64,000 nt of DNA from the NCBI GenBank assembly GCA_021442155.1, contig CM038216.1, forward strand, positions 83,982,945-84,046,944, given 5' to 3'. This DNA is from Cymbidium sinense (Eukaryota > Streptophyta > Magnoliopsida > Asparagales > Orchidaceae). Shown here piece by piece: positions 57,801 through 64,000 of the stretch (its first letter is position 1; the number at the start of each line of letters is the position of its first letter). The translations under genes were made by a program, and so were the position numbers. The notes under the pieces were generated by a model. The model searched no databases and had not been told where the DNA came from. It saw only the letters and a list, made by a program, of their open reading frames with translations.

Positions 57801-59555
57801 TAGGGTTTAGGGTTTAGGGTTTAGGTTTAGGGTCTTAGGGTTTAGGGTTTAGGATTAGGGTTAGGGTTTAGGGTTAAGGATATAGGGTTTAGGGTTTAGC
57901 GTTTAGGGTTTAGGGTTTAGGATTTAATGTTTAGGGTGTTTAGGGTTTAGGGTTTATGGTTTAAGTTTTTTTATTTAACTATTATTTTTATTTATATTAA
58001 GTAAACTGATAAGTTTAGGTTTATTTAGTTTATTTTATTTTATTTATTTAGCTTTATTCATATTTTTATTTAATTTAGTTTATTTATTTTTGGTTTATCT
58101 ATTTTAGTTTAGGTTTTTTCTTTTAGTTAATTTTTTGGTTTATGTTTAGGTTTAAGTTTATTTTTTAGTTTAGTTTTATTTTTATTTTATTTTGTAAGTT
58201 TAGGTTTTATTTTTTTATTTTCAGTTTAGGTTTAGGTTTTTTAGGGTTTAGGGTTTAGGGTTTAGGGTTTAGGGTTTTAGGTTTAGGGTTTTAGAGTTTA
58301 GGGTTTAGGGTTACGGTTTAGGGTTTAGGGTTTAGGTTTAGGAGTTTAGTGTTTAGAACTTTAGTGTTTAAGTTTAGGGTTAGCAAGGTTTAGGGTTGGA
58401 TTTATGTTTAGGAGTAGGTGTAGGTTTGGGTTTAGGGTTTAGGGTTTATGGTTTAGGATTTTAGGGTTATTTAGGGTTTGGGTTTAAGTTTTAGGGTTTA
58501 GGGTTTAGGGTTTAGGGTTTAGGGCGTAGGGTTAGGGTTAGGCTTATGGTTTATAGTTTAGGATTTAGGGTTTAGGGTGTTTATGGCTTAGGGTTTTTTT
58601 ATTTAATTTTTTAATTTTTTAATTTTTTATTAAAATTAAGTAATTGGTAGGTTTAGTTTTGTTTAGTTTGTTTTTTATTTTTTTTAGTTTATTTTATTTT
58701 TTATTTTTATTTAGGTTTATTTCTATTTTTATTTATCTTAGTTTATTTATTTTAGTTTATTCTTTTTGTTTAGGTTTTGGTTTAGTTTTTTAGTTTAATT
58801 TTATTTTTATTTTATTTTTTATTTTTAGGTTTAGGTTTAGGTTTAGGTTTTTATTTTATTTTTTTAGGTTTAGGTTTCAAGTTATTATTTTAGATTTATT
58901 TTTAGGTTTTATTTTTTTAGTTTAGGTTTAGGTTTATTTTTAGTTTTTATTTTATTTTATTTAGTTTAGGTTTAGTTCATTTTAGGTTTAGATTTTACTT
59001 ATTTTAGTTTAGTTTATTTCAATTTAGGTGTATTTTATTTTGTTACTTTTATTTTAATTTTAAGTTTAAGTTTTTTTTAGTTTAGGGTTTAAGTTTAATT
59101 TTCTATTTATTTTTTGGTTTTTTTTAGGTTTAGGTTTTTATTTAGTTTTTATTTTATTTTATTTTAGGTTTATTTTATTTTTATTTTAGGTTTAGTTTTT
59201 TTTTATTAAGGTTTTTTATTTTTAACTTGATTTTCTTTTTTAGTTTATTTAAGGTTTTTATTTATTTTATTTTATTTTATTTTTATGTTTAAGTTTAGGT
59301 TTAGGTTTTAGTTTAGGTTTTTATTATATTTTATTTTATTTTTTATTTTGTTTAGGTTTAGATTTATTTATGTATTTTATTTTTAGGTTTTACTAAGATT
59401 AGGTTTATGTTTTTAGGTTTTAGGGTTTAGGGTTTGTGGTTTAGTGTTTAGGGCTTAAGGTTAGTTTAGGGTTTAGGGTTTAGGGATTAGGGTTCAGGGT
59501 TTGAGGATTAGGGTTTAGGGTTGTAGTTTTAGGGTTTATGGTCTAGGGTTTAGGA
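51898..59555 (+). repeat. Composite telomere-like/AT-rich satellite, block IX
   Basis: About 7.7 kb of alternating blocks. TTTAGGG-rich stretches at about 51,970-52,195, 52,915-53,305, 54,500-54,530, 55,030-55,580, 56,375-56,605, 57,335-57,965, 58,235-58,595 and 59,410-59,555. AT modules start with anchor variants near 52,208, 53,321, 55,595, 56,617, 57,999 and 58,637. The 54,520-54,550 region joins two AT modules with hardly any TTTAGGG between. At 57,540-57,770 the TTTAAGG/TTTAGG variant dominates. No gene is visible. Confidence 0.9.
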
Positions 59556-59648
59556 TTTTTTTTGGGAAAAGTTAGGATTTTATTAGCGTAAAAGGAAAAG
59601 ACAATGTCCTTAATAGGGGTAAAGCTCAAATTTCTACTACTCTTAGAG

Positions 59649-61740
59649 CTATAAGAAACCTAAAGAGCTAAACCCCCATCTAAGTATAATAGAAAAGGAA
59701 AAGAAAACAAAAGAAAACAAAATACAATAAAAAAGCATATGAGAAAAGGCCGAAAGACCAATCTGAGGTAAACTAGTTAGAAGCAGCTCTTGATCCCTTT
59801 GAGCAAGGAATATAAGCAAGATACACAGCAACAACACTTTAGTTGACTGAGTAAAGCTTATTCCATCTGTAAAGTACCAACCTGCAAAAGAATTCATGAA
59901 AACACTACAAAGGCAATAATCATAGCTCAAGGGAAAAGGATAAAGTAAACAATTTAGAGAGAACTGAGAAAGAGAAGGCTTGGGCTCAGTTAAGATCATC
60001 TCAGTGGCAATACATATGAGCATCCAAACTTCACGAGAAGGGTTACACCATATGTAATGCTACCAACCAGAGAAGATATGAGTAAAAACATCATAATAAG
60101 ATATAATATAAGCAAACCATCTAAGGCAAAACAGTCCATAGTGATCTAGGTCCTACACCAAATAAGCAGAGAAAAGAGCCAGCTAGCAGCCAACCCACCA
60201 ACCAAAACCCACAACAGACCAATCACATAAAAGCCAACCAATTCTGAGATCAGCTAAAAAACCAAGCAATAACTCCACCAAAGCCACCACCAAAAGGAAG
60301 AGAAACACAAAAAAGAGCAGTCAGCATGAATAGGGGTAAAACACAACCCAACAAAACAGTCCCAAAGGCATAACAATAACCCACGACTATTTCTAGAGCA
60401 CTAGCAATCCAAATCCAAGGGCAAAACCTCCACCAAAATAGCAAAATAATAGAAGATAAGAAGCACCAGATAGAGGAAACCCATAAGGAGACCAATAGTG
60501 CATCCAAAAATTACCATCAAAACTGCCACCAAGGTTACAGAAAAATAGCAAATCACCAGACCAGAGGCAAATATCAGAAACAAAGACAACAAAATAAACT
60601 AGGGAGTCAATACCAACCAACCTAAATCCCAAGACACCAAGCACAAGAATCCAAGGCAAGGCGACATCCAATCCCAAGACCAAGACAGAGAGAGACAACC
60701 AACCTTTAGAAACACCGGACCAATCCGGTCGAGGGAGCACAAACCGTATGCATAGAAAAAATACCAACCATCTCCTAGTAAACAGAACCAAAGTCCAGAT
60801 AACAAAAAAGAACCACAAAGCAGTTGTCCTCATACCTATCAATAGAGAAAACAACCAACAAAAAGAAAACACCAACCCAAACTAGGAAAATAACTAAAAA
60901 TAATTGAAAAAATCAAAGCGAAGCAAATCCTGAAGAGACCAATAGCGGCCACCCAACAACCAACCACAACAAAGATAAGCTCCAATTAAAAAGGAGCGAC
61001 CAACCAAAATAAGAGGTTAACCTAATATAGAGCATAAAATAAAGGGAAAGAATAATAGCATACCACAACGGAGATTTCCAAAGAACCAAGAAATAAAATT
61101 GGTAGTCACTCAGCTAGACAGAAAACCAAGGTAGAAAAGGTCAAGGAGAACCATCCAACCACAAGAAGCAAATCATCGAGGAAAGGAACAAGGCCAGATG
61201 CAAACAAAGCCCCTTCCAAAGCCTGTAGATCAGATAGTCACCATAAAAGAGAAAAGTGGAAGGAAATAACTAGAAAAAGCTACCTCCAATCCACAAGGCA
61301 GAGGGAAAAACCAACCAGTAGAAGCCCCCAAGAAAAACCAAGAAAGGAGAATAACAACCACCAAAAGCCCAAAATTATGCCAAACCAGAAGAGACAAATA
61401 GTAGCCATGAAAAAATGACCACCCAAAATAGTCAGGTAGATGGAAGAAGCAAATAGCAACATCCAGTAGAACCAACCATAGTAGCCAAAAATCCAATTCA
61501 AATAAAGTAATAGCCAGCCAAAATAAGAGGCAAACCCAACATCAGTTAGTATAAAGGGTATGCCAAAATCAGGCATAACCACAACCTAGTAGGAGACCCC
61601 TAAAATATCACTAGTTGTGTGACAAAAGAAGCATAGCATGAGCCATAGAAAGAAAACCACCAATCTTAGAGGATAGGAAAACTAATTAAAGATAGCATCA
61701 CTATGACCCAAATAAGGGTCTCAAGTATACAATGAGGTAA
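59649..61740 (-). other. L1 copy 2: long T/G-rich tail with hydrophobic reading frames
   Basis: Counterpart of 4,168-5,923. Open minus-strand stretches include 60,393-60,875 (160 codons), 60,250-60,507, 61,230-61,496, 61,280-61,582 and 59,649-60,023. Conceptual peptides are Trp/Phe/Leu/Gly-rich and share VLGF-L-VGIDSL and FDGNFWM with copy 1. No known domain. The 160-codon frame is the longest here that I cannot assign. Most likely an untranslated tail with T/G-rich composition. Confidence 0.5.
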
Positions 61741-62039
61741 AGAGGAAGGGGTTTAAGTTTAGAAATGAACTAAAACCAACAAGGTAGCTTTCATATAAAG
61801 TGAGATTGACCAGACCCTAAAGAAAAATAGCAAAAACCAATTCTTGGTGAGGGAATGACAAAAAAATAATGAAGAAATAGACTAAATAAAACCACCACAG
61901 TAATATGATAAACAAAATAGCTGAAAGTTAAAATCTGAGGTAAGGCAATCCAATGTTATCTAGATTGACCAGACCATCTAGATGCTTAAGTAAGATAAGG
62001 TTATAAAATAAAGTGAGCTCATTTAATTTAGATCCCAAA

Positions 62040-62564
62040 TTAGCCATAAATCAACAAAAGCATTACCTTCACGAAGAATGTGAGAAATTTTGTAGCAAAC
62101 TTGAGAAAGATGCTTTTTAGTGTGATTAAGTAGATAAAATAAGTTAGCATTCCCCATTTTATTAGTATTGAGCATATCAAGTAAAGAAGAGCATCAACTT
62201 CAATCCAAATATTTAAAAGGCCTTTGTTTAAACAAAAATCAATAGCTTTATTAACAACCATGAGCTCAATATAAATAGCAGAACAAGCTTTGAGGGGGTA
62301 GGCAAAAGCACAAATGACAATACCTTTAGAATCCCTAAGAATTCTACCACAACCATATTTGTTTGAAGAAATAGAACCATCAGTATTAATCTTTATAAAA
62401 TTTTCAATAGGCTTAATCCAATGTATAATCCTAATACTCTTGTAGGAAGGGTCATCATGCAAAGTCATACCCAATTTTTTAGCCATAAATTTATAACCTT
62501 TAAAATGAAGATTACTAAATAAATTTGCATTAAAAGCAAGGATTTTTTTCCTTAGTTCTAGCAA
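62040..62564 (-). pseudogene. L1 copy 2 RNase H domain, best preserved
   Basis: A 174-codon open segment: LELRKKILAFNANLF, KKLGMTLHDDPSYKSIR, then INTDGSISSNKYGCGRILRD with the first catalytic Asp, CAFAYPLKACSAIYIELMVV with the Glu, and WIEVDAL with the next Asp. This is plant-type RNase H (RVT_3). The last motif is unclear because the end is altered after about 62,130. Start is undefined, since it is an internal domain of the LINE ORF2. Confidence 0.82.
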
Positions 62565-62669
62565 GGATCCTTCTATGGTTCATATGGATGCCTCAATATT
62601 TAGCATCATTTATATCCATCCAAATGAATGAAATAAGGGTAATAGCAATTAAAACTTTCATATGACCTT

Positions 62670-62894
62670 TCATAGTTTTATGGAAACAAACTTCAAGAAG
62701 TTGATGTAACTAAAGAGAACCATGAAAATAGTTAGTGTTAAATAAATCATCATACCATATCCAAAGTTTGGAAGCAATAGCACCATTGACAAAAGATGAT
62801 TAACATTTTCAATATGAAAGCAACAATAGCACTTGGAAGGTAAATAAAACCCTTTAATCCAGAGCAACGAATCTACATGAATGAAGTTATTCAA
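62670..62894 (-). pseudogene. L1 copy 2 zf-RVT segment
   Basis: Open segment with NNFIHVDSLLWIKGFYLPSK, CYCCFHIENVNHL and FGYGMMIY. The Cys-x-Cys-Cys...His cluster matches zf-RVT. A 1-base deletion near 62,790 moves the following W-I-W-Y-D-D-L-F-N-T reading to another frame. Confidence 0.7.
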
Positions 62895-63099
62895 AATCCT
62901 CCAAGCTAAAACAACATAAGAAATAGGAATGATATTGTTCCATAGTTTAATGAAAACATTAGAGGTGTTTTGTTTATTTTTAATAAAATTCCAAACCTCT
63001 TTAAGAATGAAATCTCCATTGAGAGAGCTTGAAAAGAATTTGATCAGTTAAGATAGTGATGTTGCAAAACTTGTCAAAATAGAAATAGAATGTAGTTCT

Positions 63100-63998
63100 C
63101 AAGTTTGTTTTCATTCTTATTGTTATTAAGCCTAAAAGAGTTAACTTTGATAGCGCGTAGAGTGTATAGATAAAAGGGAGTCAATAGATCCATTTCCAAT
63201 CCAATTGTCTTGCCAAACCTGAATGAATACCCCCAAGATATTAAGGATTCAACAACCCATTTAATGGAGCAAAGCCTTTTCCAAACCGAAGAATCACCAA
63301 CTTTATAAGCATAGATAAGAGGGTGTTTACCTTAGCAATATTTTTCCATCATAAAATTAGCCCGAAGGCTGTCATTCTTTCTAAAATTCCACTAGAGCAT
63401 ATGAGAGAAGGAAGACATAGCTTCATGAATAGATTTGCAACCAAGACCACCTTCACCCAAAGGACCACAATATTTATGCTAGGATGTCCAATGCATTCTT
63501 TTAATAGAATTATTGGATCCCCAAAAAATTTAATAAGCAAGTGATCAATTCTAATAAGAGTAGAAGTGGGAATAATAGATTAAATCAACTAAAAGGGCAT
63601 AGAATTGATAGTGCTTTTAAGAATAGTGAGCCTACCACCAAAGGAAAGTAAATGAAATTCCTAATAAATAAAATTATTTAAAATTTATTGAATTAACTCA
63701 TCAAAAAGATGATATCATTTTGAACCTTTAGAGGAACATGCAAGTACTTAAGAGGTAAGTGTTGATGTTTAAAATTAGTGATATGCTGGATTTGATTGAT
63801 TTTATTATTAGAGATACTTGAAGAAATAATAAAATAGCTATTGTTATCATTGATAGAAAGACCACTTTCTCTACCATATTTATTTAAGAAAATCTTGGGG
63901 TACTTGATATGTTGAATAGAAGCACTACAAAATATAATGAAATCATCTACAAAGCTTAAGTGGGAAACATAAAGACCACCAAGAGTTCTGTAGTACAT
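63100..63998 (-). pseudogene. L1 copy 2 reverse transcriptase (C-terminal half)
   Basis: 63,693-63,998 on minus reads GGLYVSHLSFVDDFIIFCSA with the catalytic FVDD box, then SGLSIN, LPLKYLHVPL, as in plant L1 RTs. Further down, frames carry EGGLGCKSIHEA at about 63,415-63,455, the conserved region after the palm. Stops and shifts lie between 63,540 and 63,690. The N-terminal part lies beyond the window edge. Confidence 0.8.
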
Positions 63999-64000
63999 AC

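Larger units (their letters stand above)
59556..64000 (-). mobile_element. L1-type LINE copy 2, running off the right edge
   Basis: Minus strand from the window edge: RT (63,693-63,998, continuing outside), remaining RT thumb/connection (about 63,100-63,690), zf-RVT (62,670-62,894), RNase H (62,040-62,564), a long T/G-rich tail (59,649-61,740) and a 3' A-run (T-run on + at about 59,562-59,569) against telomere-like DNA. RT, zf-RVT and RNase H in that order are typical of plant L1 LINEs. It is longer than copy 1 (3,740-7,022) and better preserved, but still has stops. Confidence 0.85.

Noticed and set aside
1..64000. tRNA or rRNA genes
   Set aside because: No cloverleaf with A and B box words and no recognisable rRNA segment was noticed on reading either strand; short or decayed ones could be missed by eye.

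Overview
The window is a repeat-dominated piece of a plant nuclear chromosome. It contains no host gene that looks intact. Plant origin rests on four things: long arrays built on the plant telomere word TTTAGGG, an L1-type LINE with a C-terminal RNase H domain, a Ty3/gypsy element of the Tat type with two RNase H domains, and retrocopies of a plant glycine-rich RNA-binding protein (GRP) mRNA. The species cannot be named from the sequence. Setting is probably subtelomeric, pericentromeric or another heterochromatic block. This is not a functional telomere, because the repeats are degenerate and broken up by retroelements.

Layout. 1-2,637: RTE-type LINE (+ strand, 5' part outside the window). 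2,638-22,169: degenerate telomere-like satellite, interrupted by five GRP 3'-end retrocopies (A-E, minus strand) and a 5'-truncated L1-type LINE (3,740-7,022, minus). 22,170-46,205: an island of old LTR retrotransposons. It has two directly repeated LTR-like blocks of about 3.7 and up to 5.9 kb with a gypsy protease remnant between them, then two head-to-head Tat gypsy copies (36,280-40,935 minus; 41,016-45,335 plus) meeting at a small CCCTAAA patch, then an AT-rich tandem repeat. 46,206-59,555: telomere-like satellite again, with GRP copies F and G and a nearly full-length RTE LINE (47,988-50,973, plus). 59,556-64,000: a second L1-type LINE (minus) running off the right edge.

The satellite is the most unusual part. 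It alternates TTTAGGG-rich blocks with AT-rich blocks that are not random: they share ordered landmarks, and many begin with the same anchor (AAGTAAACYGGTAGGTTT), found about 20 times, often 0.65-1.2 kb apart. Seven units carry the same 5'-truncated GRP retrocopy, cut at the same codon and ending in a poly(A) stub. One retrocopy therefore seems to have been captured by telomere-like DNA and then amplified as part of a composite satellite. GRP copies, both L1 LINEs and many AT modules all join TTTAGGG DNA through a T-run in the same orientation. G-rich strand polarity is constant over about 33 kb of array; the only clear opposite-polarity patch lies at the centre of the inverted gypsy pair.

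All coding traces are frameshifted, stop-laden or truncated. No working gene set or operon exists here, and the relationships are those of insertion, nesting, duplication and decay. All identities come from reading motifs by eye; percentage identities were not computed.
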